DNA from: Nitrospira sp.
Lineage (GTDB): Bacteria; Nitrospirota; Nitrospiria; Nitrospirales; Nitrospiraceae
NCBI GenBank assembly: GCA_024331095.1
Contig: JANDJE010000007.1
Coordinates: forward strand, 1-64,000
Direction of reading: 5' to 3'
DNA length: 64,000 nt
Below, piece by piece: positions 7,279 to 15,160 of this stretch. Every line of letters begins with the position of its first letter. Within the stretch, counting starts at the first letter, position 1. The translations under genes and the position numbers were made by a program. Under the pieces are notes generated by a model that was not told where the DNA came from, ran no database searches, and saw only the letters and a list, made by a program, of their open reading frames with translations.

Positions 7279-8647
7279 GCGGGCGGCGGGGTTCTTTGTT
7301 CCGCTTCCTCCGTCCTTGGCTTCGGTGCTGGCGCGGCTTGACTCGCTGTCGCTCAAGCCGGGTTTTTCCCTTCAACGTGAAGTGGCGTTGGCGCGGGCGC
7401 TCAAGCCGTACATCGGAGAAGGCATGGGCGGCGTCATTATGCCCCTGGCGCAGGAGACCGAGCTGGCCGGTCTGTTCGTGATCTGTGATTTTTACCCGGA
7501 AGACGGGCAATTGAGTCTTATCGAACAGTTGCGAGACGTCGTCACCGAACATGTTCCCGACGAGGAACGGGCGTGGCTCGACCCATTGAAACATTCCCGC
7601 ATGGACGTGTTCGAGCTGGTCTCGGCGGACTCTACGCGCGTGACGGCGCGGTCTCTCGGCGATGGGGCGACGGTTCATCTGCCCGGCGGGGATTTCATCA
7701 AAAATGCGCCGCCCAGGTCCGGAATCCTCACCCGCGTCATCGGCCGGCCGGGCGAGGGACCGTCCGACGCCGTATGGGGCGGATGCGGGTTGCTTCTCTC
7801 TCCGGAGGATGCCACGGCGTTGATCGAGACGGTCGCCGAATGGCGCCGTGAGCTGGAGGTCGAGACCGGATCCTTTACGCTCGGAGAATGGAAAGAGTTC
7901 ACCAAACAATACGGCTATATGCTGCTCTGGGCGTTCGCGCAGTTGCGCCTTGACGCACTGGTGGACGCCGTCGTCCACATCCGCTATCGTGGCCCGGACG
8001 GTCGGCCGTACCTCTATGCCGTGGCTCTCTACGATCACCATGAGCCTCGGGTGTTTGCCGACCAATTGTCGGCCATGCAAGAGTTGGAGCCTGAACAATC
8101 CGCCCATCGATCTGCTGACGCGACGACCGATTCCGGCCTCCCACCGGCTTCCGTGTGGGTTCAGCGCGTCGAGACCGGAGCCGGAATGGAGACCGTGGCG
8201 AGGCTGACGTTGACGTCCAGCCAGTTGATCGTGGAATGCGACGGCCCTGAGCGGCTTGATCGGATCAAACATGAACTGGCGGCCGCTTTGGGCTTTTCCT
8301 TGCACTTTCGCGACGAGACGGTTGAACCGCCGGCACGAAAACTGTCGGTGGCCGACCTGACGGCCGGTGAGCCGCCGGCGGTGGTGGTGACGCCGGAAGA
8401 AGATCGCGCCCTGCTGGCTCGGTTTTTGGAAAAGGCTTATTTGGAGTGGGCGGACCAGCCGCACGTTGCGCTCGGCGGCCAAACGCCGCGCCACGCCGCC
8501 GAGAGCCCGTCGATGCGCAAAACGGTCGGCGCGCTGATCGATGAAATGGCTGCGCACGATCCGGGCCGTCGGCGAACGGGCCTGCCCGCGTTCGAGTACA
8601 ATCGTCTTCGGGCCCACGTCGGTTTAGATGATGCGCCTGCCGAGTAG
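7262..8647 (+). CDS. Unrecognised 461-aa protein with MbcA/ParS-like C-terminal segment
   Basis: I do not recognise the full-length family. There is no signal peptide or membrane segment, and the protein is acidic and cytoplasmic in character. The last ~60 residues, around EWADQPHVALGGQTPRHAA followed by MRKTVGALIDEM, resemble the W-x-plPaLgG-tPreAa pattern of antitoxin MbcA/ParS-like (DUF2384-type) toxin-binding domains. Residues 1-380 look like mixed alpha/beta folds without a visible catalytic motif. It overlaps the DUF2934 gene by 17 bp and precedes the PFK, so it belongs to the stress run. It may be a SEC-C-type accessory protein, but this is unproven. Confidence 0.6.
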   Translation: MKLGSERAAGFFVPLPPSLASVLARLDSLSLKPGFSLQREVALARALKPYIGEGMGGVIMPLAQETELAGLFVICDFYPEDGQLSLIEQLRDVVTEHVPDEERAWLDPLKHSRMDVFELVSADSTRVTARSLGDGATVHLPGGDFIKNAPPRSGILTRVIGRPGEGPSDAVWGGCGLLLSPEDATALIETVAEWRRELEVETGSFTLGEWKEFTKQYGYMLLWAFAQLRLDALVDAVVHIRYRGPDGRPYLYAVALYDHHEPRVFADQLSAMQELEPEQSAHRSADATTDSGLPPASVWVQRVETGAGMETVARLTLTSSQLIVECDGPERLDRIKHELAAALGFSLHFRDETVEPPARKLSVADLTAGEPPAVVVTPEEDRALLARFLEKAYLEWADQPHVALGGQTPRHAAESPSMRKTVGALIDEMAAHDPGRRRTGLPAFEYNRLRAHVGLDDAPAE

Positions 8648-8767
8648 CCGGGGCGATCAATCGGGGCCGACGTCGAGAGTCTTTCATTGAAAGATGCGAT
8701 CGTGTCGCGGAGCCCCATGAGAGGGGCGGGGAGACAGTCGGGCGGACGCGGGATGGAAGGAGAGGGG

Positions 8768-10018
8768 ATGATGGCTTCAGAGCGGACCGTGATGGGGATT
8801 CTGGTCGGAGGGGGGCCGGCGCCCGGGATCAACAGCGTCATCAGCGCCGCGACGATCCGCGGCATTCTCGGCGGAGACGACGTGGTCGGCATCTTGGACG
8901 GGTTTAAATGGCTGATGGAAGGAAGCACCGGTCAGGTGAGGCCTCTCTCGATCGAGGAAGTCAGTCGGATTCATTTTCAAGGAGGATCGTATCTGGGGAC
9001 GTCGCGGGCGAATCCGACGAAATCATCGGAGCACTTGGACAACGTTCTGTTCACGCTGTCGGGATTGGGCGTCAGGCGGCTGGTGACGATCGGAGGCGAT
9101 GACACGGCGTATTCGGCCATGAAGGTGGAGGAGCGGGCGGCCGGCCGCTTTCAGGTCGTTCACGTGCCGAAGACCATCGACAATGATCTGGATCTCCCCT
9201 ACGGCATTCCCACCTTCGGGTTTCAGACGGCCCGTCACGTCGGGGTCGAAATCGTCAAAAATCTCATGGTCGACGCCCGCACCACCGCGCGCTGGTACCT
9301 GGTGGTCACGATGGGGCGCAAGGCGGGCCATCTGGCCTTGGGGATCGGGAAGGCGGCCGGGGCCACGGTGACGATTATTCCGGAGGAGTTTCGGGAACGA
9401 CCGGTTCGTTTGCGGAAAGTCGTCGATGTCCTGCTGGGGGCTATGGTGAAGCGGATGGAACAGGGGCGGGCGGACGGCGTCGCCGTGTTGGCCGAAGGAT
9501 TGATCGAGATCCTCGACCCCCGTGATCTTGGAGGGCTGGACTATGTCGAGCGCGATGAGCACGGTCATCTGCGGTTGAGCGAGGTGGACATCGGGGATGT
9601 GTTACGGCGGGAACTGACGAAGCAGCTCAAGGCGATGGGACTGTCTCTGACGCTCGTGGCGAAGAACGTGGGCTATGAGCTTCGATGCGCCGATCCGATC
9701 CCCTACGACATCGAATACACGCGCGACCTCGGCTATTGCGCGGCGCAATATCTGCTCGACGGCGGCACGTCGGCGATGGTATCAATCCAAAACGGCCGGT
9801 TTATCCCGATTCCGTTCAAGGACATGGTCGATGCCGCCACGGGGCGGACCAAGGTCCGAATGGTCGATATCGACTCGCCGTCGTATCGGATCGCCCGGCA
9901 ATATATGATTCGACTGAAGGCGGATGACCTGAATAATCCGCAGATGCTGGGCCGCTATGCGGCCATCACCGGTCTGTCCGCCGATACGTTCAAGGATCGG
10001 TTCGCCTGGACGGTGTGA
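8768..10018 (+). CDS. pfkA: Phosphofructokinase, PPi-type signature
   Basis: A 416-aa PFK-family enzyme phosphorylating fructose 6-phosphate. The N-terminal loop GGGPAPGINSVI, the TIDND catalytic segment and the MGRKAGHLALG substrate loop are present. Two positions that select the phosphoryl donor have the pyrophosphate-type residues: GGDDT (ATP enzymes have GGDGS) near residue 110, and PKTIDND (ATP enzymes have PGTIDND) near residue 135. It is therefore likely a diphosphate-fructose-6-phosphate 1-phosphotransferase, usable in both glycolysis and gluconeogenesis. The start is ATG 8768 or 8771 after GGAAGGAGAGG; the longer frame from 8687 lacks a ribosome-binding site. Confidence 0.88.
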   Translation: MMASERTVMGILVGGGPAPGINSVISAATIRGILGGDDVVGILDGFKWLMEGSTGQVRPLSIEEVSRIHFQGGSYLGTSRANPTKSSEHLDNVLFTLSGLGVRRLVTIGGDDTAYSAMKVEERAAGRFQVVHVPKTIDNDLDLPYGIPTFGFQTARHVGVEIVKNLMVDARTTARWYLVVTMGRKAGHLALGIGKAAGATVTIIPEEFRERPVRLRKVVDVLLGAMVKRMEQGRADGVAVLAEGLIEILDPRDLGGLDYVERDEHGHLRLSEVDIGDVLRRELTKQLKAMGLSLTLVAKNVGYELRCADPIPYDIEYTRDLGYCAAQYLLDGGTSAMVSIQNGRFIPIPFKDMVDAATGRTKVRMVDIDSPSYRIARQYMIRLKADDLNNPQMLGRYAAITGLSADTFKDRFAWTV

Positions 10019-10047
10019 ACGACAGGGAATGCAGAAAGGAAGAAAGT

Positions 10048-10905
10048 ATGAAAATTTTGGCGGCGACGGATGGGTCGAAGTTCGGTCGATGGGCGGTCGA
10101 GTGGTCGGCGCAGATTCCGTTTGCCGTCAAGCCGACGATTCGAGTGCTGCACGTCGTCGACGTCGCGGGGTTGCGCGCGCCCTTCATGGTGCAGCCCGTC
10201 ATTGTGGGAACGGAGCGATACATTCAGGCCGAAGTGAAACGGCTGGAGGAGCATGCCCGGGGCACGAAGCAGGAGGCGGAGACCTGGCTTAAGGAGTCGG
10301 GGCTCAAAGGAACCGTGATCGTGGATCGCGGCGCCGTGGCGGAGACGATCATGAAACAGGCCAAACGCGGCGTGCAGTTGCTGTCCATCGGCTCGCGGGG
10401 GCTCGACGCGCTGGATCGCTTCATGCTCGGCAGCGTGTCGAATCACGCGATCCATCACGCGCCCTGTTCCGTCTTGGTCGTGAAGGAAGCGCCACGCCCC
10501 GTGCGGCGGATTCTGCTGGCCGTTGACGGATCGTCGGCGTCGGAGAAGGCGGTGAAGTTTTTGCTGCGGCACCTCAACCCCACGCCCGACGGTCCCGAGC
10601 AGGAACCGGTGTCGGTGACCGTTACCCACGTGATGCCGTTTCTCAAGTACCCGGAGCTGCGCGAGGCCGGCAGGTTGTTGGCGCAGCGGTACGAGGAGAA
10701 GGTGGCGAAGGCCGGGTTTCAGGTGGAGGAAGCGATGCGATTGGGGAAGCCGGCCAGCGAGATTCTCACGCAGGCAAAACGCTGGAAGGCCGATTTGATC
10801 GTGACCGGCGCCAAGGGGCTCGGCGCGATCGGCCGCGCGTTGCTCGGAAGCGTGTCGACTCGGGTCGTGCAACATGCCTCGTGTTCGGTCCTTGTCGTCC
10901 GATGA
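10048..10905 (+). CDS. Tandem universal stress protein (two UspA domains)
   Basis: A 285-aa protein beginning MKILAATDGSKFGRWAVEW. Domain 1 has GSRGLDALDRFMLGSVSNHAI near its end. Domain 2 starts RRILLAVDGSSASEKAV and ends GAKGLGAIGRALLGSVSTRVV. ATG 10048 is chosen because AAAGGAAG lies 8-15 nt upstream. It is the last gene of the plus-strand stress run, 29 bp after the PFK. Four Usp genes (seven UspA domains) lie within 7.2 kb here. Confidence 0.92.
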   Translation: MKILAATDGSKFGRWAVEWSAQIPFAVKPTIRVLHVVDVAGLRAPFMVQPVIVGTERYIQAEVKRLEEHARGTKQEAETWLKESGLKGTVIVDRGAVAETIMKQAKRGVQLLSIGSRGLDALDRFMLGSVSNHAIHHAPCSVLVVKEAPRPVRRILLAVDGSSASEKAVKFLLRHLNPTPDGPEQEPVSVTVTHVMPFLKYPELREAGRLLAQRYEEKVAKAGFQVEEAMRLGKPASEILTQAKRWKADLIVTGAKGLGAIGRALLGSVSTRVVQHASCSVLVVR

Positions 10906-11100
10906 TCGGCCGGGCGGGGCGGAACATGCGGCCCGCCGGATCGGCGAGCCGCCGCCAAGTGTACGTTGACAAGGGAACACCGACAAGGCCGTCGTCGTGA
11001 CGAGAGAGAATCCCTCATACATAAAATAGTGGAGAAGCGGCGAAGCACTCCCGCCCCCCTTCATCTGCGCCTGCCGGCCGAAGATGCGAACCCCATCAAG

Positions 11101-11150
11101 GCTTGACGGGTTTGAGTTGCACGCCATAAACTGCCGGTTTGACGTCAAGC
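11101..11150. promoter_or_regulatory. Candidate MarR operator (GCTTGACG half-sites and TTGACGTCAA palindrome)
   Basis: The 289 bp between the last Usp gene and the marR start hold no gene. GCTTGACG (11101-11108) is inverted as CGTCAAGC (11143-11150), and the second copy lies in a perfect 10-bp palindrome TTGACGTCAA (11139-11148). It lies about 45-95 bp upstream of the marR start, where autoregulation is common for the family. Related half-sites occur in front of rubrerythrin. Binding is inference. Confidence 0.45.
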
Positions 11151-11194
11151 GAGTTCAACACAACGATTCATACTCAATACCTCAAGAGGCGTGT

Positions 11195-11827
11195 ATGACC
11201 CTGTCGGCGAAGATGAATCAAGACTCTCTTCCGGATCGGTTGGTGGCGGGATTGTCGAAAATCGGATTGGCGATGAAGAGCCGAACGTGGAGGCGGCAGG
11301 GGCGAAAAGGAGTCGGCCCCTTGCAAATGCAGGTGCTGACCTATCTGCGGTCCTGTCATGATCGGGCGGCGACCGTCTCGACGATCGCGCGGGAATTGGC
11401 GGTGAAGCTCCCGACCGCTTCCGAGGTCATCAGGACGCTCGCCGAAAAGGGATTGGTCCGTCGTCGCCAGGACGAAGCCGATCAACGCATCGTCAAGGTT
11501 CATCTGACCGCCAAGGGGGCGAAGGCGGGAAAGACGGAGAGTGCGTGGCCGGAAGTTCTGGCGGCGGCGACCGAACAACTTTCTCCTCAGGAGCAGGTGG
11601 GCCTGTTGACGGCATTGGTGAAGCTCATTCAGGTACTTCAACAACGAGGGGAAATTCCCGTCGTCCGCATGTGCGTCTCGTGCGCCCACTTCCGACCGAA
11701 CGAGCACGCGAGAACCGAGCAGCCGCACCACTGCCGCTTTTTCGATGCGCCGTTCGGCGATCAAGCCCTCCGTCTCGATTGCCCCGAATACATCCCCGTG
11801 CAAACCATCCGCGCGAAGGGAGCCTGA
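11195..11827 (+). CDS. MarR-family regulator with Cys-rich C-terminal extension
   Basis: A 210-aa winged-helix regulator. The DNA-binding domain lies around residues 38-110 (LQMQVLTYLRS ... IARELAVKLPTASEVI ... LVRRRQDEADQRIVKVHLT), typical of MarR. Residues ~165-205 form an extension with four Cys and nearby His: MCVSCAHF, then HHCRFF, then LRLDCPEY. That spacing suggests a metal or Fe-S site, so redox or oxygen sensing is plausible. ATG 11195 follows AAGAGG. It lies between the Usp/PFK run and the rubrerythrin cluster and may regulate either. Confidence 0.85.
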   Translation: MTLSAKMNQDSLPDRLVAGLSKIGLAMKSRTWRRQGRKGVGPLQMQVLTYLRSCHDRAATVSTIARELAVKLPTASEVIRTLAEKGLVRRRQDEADQRIVKVHLTAKGAKAGKTESAWPEVLAAATEQLSPQEQVGLLTALVKLIQVLQQRGEIPVVRMCVSCAHFRPNEHARTEQPHHCRFFDAPFGDQALRLDCPEYIPVQTIRAKGA

Positions 11828-11873
11828 CGTTGACGGTCTCATGACGGACTGAATCTCGAAGCACGCGAGATGC

Positions 11874-12509
11874 CTACCGGGCCGACTCAGGGACCGATGT
11901 GTCCGCCTCACCCGCGTAGACCGATCGGTCCGTTTCAATCTGAGAGAACAAATCGTCCAAGGCCAGTTTGAGCGCCGATTCGACGGGGTCGCGGTCCGAC
12001 GCGGTGATCCACCGAGCGATCGAGCCGGGCGCGGAGCCTTCGGCGATGTATGTTTTAACCGGTCGGCTTGTCTCGCTCATCTCCGCTTGCATGCGGACGT
12101 GATAGTGATAACGTCCCTGCCGGGAGGTCAGGGTCAGCTTGGCTCGCACCTGCAACGTGAGGTCGGACCGGTCATTCACGATCGAGGCGAAAGTCTGCCG
12201 TTGTTCCGCGTAGCGCACGATCGCCCGATGCACATCATCGCGCGACCATTCGAGCAAGGTGATGCCCGGTCGATGGTCCGCGCCTTCAAGGGCCAAAGAA
12301 CGGACGGTGACGTTCAAGGACTTGGGGATTGAAGCCGCCGCCGGGGCGGTGGGGACGGGATTGACGTGAATACGGTGGACGCAGCCTGCGGAAAGAAGCG
12401 GGCATAAAACGACGAGCCAAAGAAGCAGGGATCTGGTCCAAAGAACATGGGAGGAGAAATAGCCGGTGATGCGGTTTCTCTCCGGGGAGATGAGGTGTTC
12501 TTTCGTCAT
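11874..12509 (-). CDS. Putative lipoprotein of unknown function
   Basis: A 211-aa protein with a hydrophobic stretch LLLWLVVLCPLLSAGC, whose LSAGC is a good lipobox, so the mature protein should be membrane-anchored at that Cys. The mature part carries YHYHVRMQAEMSE, a beta-rich pattern reminiscent of lipoproteins with a YajG/DUF-type fold, but I cannot name the family. The start is uncertain: ATG 12509 leaves a 25-residue basic lead, and an upstream TTG at 12554 is less likely. The gene stands alone, convergent with marR (46 bp between stops) and divergent from rubrerythrin. Confidence 0.7.
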   Translation of the reverse strand: MTKEHLISPERNRITGYFSSHVLWTRSLLLWLVVLCPLLSAGCVHRIHVNPVPTAPAAASIPKSLNVTVRSLALEGADHRPGITLLEWSRDDVHRAIVRYAEQRQTFASIVNDRSDLTLQVRAKLTLTSRQGRYHYHVRMQAEMSETSRPVKTYIAEGSAPGSIARWITASDRDPVESALKLALDDLFSQIETDRSVYAGEADTSVPESAR

Positions 12510-12679
12510 TCCGGTCGGTTCGGCAAGGGCCGCTGAGAGCCGTGGTTGGCTCAACGACGGCGGAGTCTATCATACGTGCATAAGAAAAGCCCTTGAACCG
12601 ATCGCGATCGCTGAGCTATCTTACCACCGCCCATCTGAAGTCGGTTTTCAGCACGAGAGGAAAAGAATTCAGCGGTGAA

Positions 12680-12697
12680 GCTTGACGACATTCAAGC
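12680..12697. promoter_or_regulatory. Inverted repeat GCTTGA-N6-TCAAGC before rubrerythrin
   Basis: GCTTGA (12680-12685) and TCAAGC (12692-12697) form a perfect 6-bp inverted repeat with 6-bp spacing, 15 bp before the rubrerythrin start. The left arm reads GCTTGACG, identical to the half-sites upstream of the MarR gene. It overlaps the expected leader, a repressor-like position. Regulator identity is inference. Confidence 0.45.
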
Positions 12698-12712
12698 CGA
12701 GAGGAGGAGGAT

Positions 12713-13135
12713 ATGAGCAAGAGCCTAAAAGGAACAAAGAGTTACGAGAATCTCAAACATGCCTTTGCCGGCGAGTCACAGGCCAACCGGCGGTATCTCT
12801 ATTTTGCGCGCCGCGCCGACATTGAAGGGTATCCGGACATCGGCGGGCTCTTTCGCGATACTTCGGAAGCGGAAACCGGCCACGCCTTCGGTCATCTGGA
12901 CTTTTTGAAGGAAGTGGGAGATCCGGCGACCGGCAGTCCGATGGGCAACACCGAGGCCAATCTCAAGTGTGCGATCGAAGGCGAAACCTATGAGTACACC
13001 CAAATGTATCCGGGAATGGCCAAGACGGCGCGCGATGAAGGGTTCCCCGAGTTGGCCGAGTGGTTCGAGACGCTGGCGAAGGCCGAGCGTTCGCATGCCA
13101 ATCGGTTTCAGAAGGGCCTGGACAATCTGAAATAG
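12713..13135 (+). CDS. rbr: Rubrerythrin-type diiron protein without rubredoxin domain
   Basis: A 140-aa protein with the four-helix diiron fold. [12 protein letters not shown] and [12 protein letters not shown] give the first E ... E-x2-H pair; [13 protein letters not shown] and [10 protein letters not shown] give the second. The C-terminal rubredoxin domain (two CxxC) of classical rubrerythrin is absent, so an external electron donor is needed for peroxide reduction. A strong Shine-Dalgarno (GAGGAGGA) precedes ATG 12713. The following Fe-S protein and DUF3501 genes form a recurrent trio with this type of rubrerythrin. Confidence 0.93.
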   Translation: MSKSLKGTKSYENLKHAFAGESQANRRYLYFARRADIEGYPDIGGLFRDTSEAETGHAFGHLDFLKEVGDPATGSPMGNTEANLKCAIEGETYEYTQMYPGMAKTARDEGFPELAEWFETLAKAERSHANRFQKGLDNLK

Positions 13136-13217
13136 CGTCGGGCGTTGAGTCAGCCGTCGGCTCGGCCGCTTACGAGGTTCGAGCCGACGGCACAATGTCC
13201 GTGCCGCACCTCCCCCC

Positions 13218-14498
13218 ATGAAGGGCCTCAGCCTTATCAATCCCGTCGATTCGCCACGACTCCTCAAAGAAACGCTGCGGATCTATGAAGTCTGCGACGG
13301 TTGCCGCCGGTGTTTTAATCTGTGCCCCTCGTTCAATACGTTGCTCGGTCGGATCGACGACTACGAAGGCGACGTCGCCAAGTTGACGGACGCCGATCAT
13401 CGGCGGGTCGTGGACGAGTGTTACTATTGTAAACTCTGCTTCAACCATTGCCCCTATACGCCGCCTCATCACTACGAAATCGACTTCCCGCATCTCATGG
13501 TCCTCTGGAAAAAGCATCTGGCGGCACAGCGCGGCGTTCGATGGCGGGATCGCCTGCTGGCCAAGACGGACCTGCTCGGGAAATTGGGCGGGCTCGCCGC
13601 CACCGTGACCAACGGCTTGCTGCGGAGCCGACCGGTCCGGACGGTCATTGAAGCGATGGTGGGAATCCATCGTGACCGGCAGGTGCTTCATTTCGCCGGC
13701 GAGACGTTTCCCCGCTGGTTTCAGCGCCGCGCGCGGCCTCAAGCGACCGGCGCGCCGATCCGCAAAGTCGCGCTGTTCTCGTCCTGTCTCGTCAATTATC
13801 AGGCCACCGATATCGGCAAGGCGACGGTGCAGGTGCTGGAGAAGAACGGCGTCCACGTCGTGGTGCCGGAACAGCGTTGTTGCGGGATGCCGAATTTCGA
13901 AAACGGAGACACGGAAGCGATTCAAGAAGCCGCCCGCGCCAACGTCGCGTGGCTGCACCCTTGGGTTGCCGAGGGATACGACGTCGTGGTGCCGACGGCG
14001 AGTTGCAGTTTGATGCTCAAGCGCGAGTATCCGGAACTCAGCCCCGATGAGCGGACCAAGCGGGTCGCGGAGCGAACGTTCGATGTGTGCGAGTATCTGA
14101 TGATGATGAAAAAAACAGGGCAGTTGGCAACCGATTTTGTGACGAACCCCGGCCGCATCGCGTACCAGATGCCCTGCCATTTGAGAGATCAAAACATCGG
14201 CTTCAAGTCGAAAGAATTGCTGGAAACGGCCGGCGCGCGGGTCAATCTCGTCGAGCAGTGTTCCGGCCATGACGGGTTCTGGTCGGCGAAGCAAGAGTTC
14301 TTTCCCCTTTCGATGAAGATCGCGACGAAGGCCGTGCGCATGATCCAACAGGCGCCGGCCGATCTGATCGCTTCCGATTGCCCCCTGGCCGGATTACAAT
14401 TGGACCAAGCCGGGGCGTCCGCGCACGTCGGGGGCAAAGCGACCAAACACCCGATCCAGATCGTTCGCGACGCCTACGGGCTTTCATCCAATCAGTAG
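13218..14498 (+). CDS. GlpC/HdrD-like Fe-S protein with CCG domains
   Basis: A 426-aa cytoplasmic electron-transfer protein. Two ferredoxin-type [4Fe-4S] motifs come first (CDGCRRCFNLCPS near residue 23, CYYCKLCFNHCPY near residue 70). Two CCG-type cysteine-rich domains follow (RCCGMPNFE near residue 220; MPCHLRDQNIG and CSGHDGFW near residues 318-355). This resembles GlpC and heterodisulfide reductase subunit D. Lying between rubrerythrin and DUF3501, it may feed electrons to rubrerythrin (inference from conserved gene order). The donor is unknown. Confidence 0.88.
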   Translation: MKGLSLINPVDSPRLLKETLRIYEVCDGCRRCFNLCPSFNTLLGRIDDYEGDVAKLTDADHRRVVDECYYCKLCFNHCPYTPPHHYEIDFPHLMVLWKKHLAAQRGVRWRDRLLAKTDLLGKLGGLAATVTNGLLRSRPVRTVIEAMVGIHRDRQVLHFAGETFPRWFQRRARPQATGAPIRKVALFSSCLVNYQATDIGKATVQVLEKNGVHVVVPEQRCCGMPNFENGDTEAIQEAARANVAWLHPWVAEGYDVVVPTASCSLMLKREYPELSPDERTKRVAERTFDVCEYLMMMKKTGQLATDFVTNPGRIAYQMPCHLRDQNIGFKSKELLETAGARVNLVEQCSGHDGFWSAKQEFFPLSMKIATKAVRMIQQAPADLIASDCPLAGLQLDQAGASAHVGGKATKHPIQIVRDAYGLSSNQ

Positions 14499-14506
14499 GG
14501 CGATCT

Positions 14507-15097
14507 ATGAAGGCCTTGATGCCAAGCGATATTCTGTCGATCGAGGACTACGAACGGCGACGGGACGCCGTTCGGGCGAGGATCATCGAGCTGAAACGCC
14601 GTCGAAGAATTTCCGTCGGGCCGTTGGTCACGTTGATTTTTGAAAATCGGGAGACCCTGCACTTTCAGATTCAGGAGATGCTCCGCGTCGAGCGGATTAC
14701 CGATCCGGACAAGGTGCAGGAAGAGTTGGACGTGTACAACGCGCTCCTGCCGGCTCCCGGCGAGTTGAGCGCCACGTTGTTGATCGAGATCACCGAGCAG
14801 GCTGAAATGAAAATGTGGCTGGATCGGTTCATGGGGCTCGATCACGGAGAGAAGGTGGCGATTGCCGCGGGCAGCGAACGGGTCTATGGAGATTTCGAGG
14901 GGGGACGCAGTCACGAGACCAAAATCAGCGCCGTCCATTTCGTCCGGTTCCGCCCCACCGCCTCCATGAAAGACACGTTTGCGGATTTGCGGAAGCCCGT
15001 GTCGTTGCTGGTCGATCACAACGGCTATCGGGAGGAAGCACAGGTTCCCGGCAGCATGAGAGAGGAATGGCTGGCCGACTTGAACGACGGGTCCTAA
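14507..15097 (+). CDS. DUF3501 protein
   Basis: A 196-aa protein starting MKALMPSDILSIEDYERRR, with VGPLVTLIFENRETLHFQIQ and VRFRPTASMKD; these blocks match DUF3501. It begins 8 bp after the Fe-S gene and is surely cotranscribed with it. The family is defined mainly by its link to rubrerythrin and GlpC-like genes, and its biochemical role is not established. No Cys cluster or membrane segment is visible. ATG 14507 is preferred over the long upstream frame that overlaps the Fe-S gene. Confidence 0.88.
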   Translation: MKALMPSDILSIEDYERRRDAVRARIIELKRRRRISVGPLVTLIFENRETLHFQIQEMLRVERITDPDKVQEELDVYNALLPAPGELSATLLIEITEQAEMKMWLDRFMGLDHGEKVAIAAGSERVYGDFEGGRSHETKISAVHFVRFRPTASMKDTFADLRKPVSLLVDHNGYREEAQVPGSMREEWLADLNDGS

Positions 15098-15107
15098 TAG
15101 GGCCGGC

Positions 15108-15145
15108 AACTGACCACTGGAAACTGGGAACTGGAAACTGGAAAC
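15108..15145 (+). repeat. AACTGG/AAACTGG microrepeat tract
   Basis: A short degenerate tandem tract built from AACTGG(G/A)A units lies in the gap between DUF3501 and the queD-like gene. It resembles in style, though not in exact sequence, the CACTGAA-type tracts around the four-helix-bundle gene at 22.5 kb. No gene or terminator is visible here. Confidence 0.6.
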
Positions 15146-15160
15146 CGAGCACTCTTCCCC

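Noticed and set aside
6587..8617. 676-aa minus-strand frame over Usp, DUF2934 and the 461-aa protein
   Set aside because: The plus-strand Usp and DUF2934 homologies cover part of it, and its Arg/His-rich composition suggests a shadow frame. The 461-aa plus-strand gene has better codon structure.
8687..8767. Longer N terminus for the phosphofructokinase
   Set aside because: The upstream ATG at 8687 lacks a Shine-Dalgarno sequence and adds 27 residues outside the fold; GGAAGGAGAGG precedes 8768.
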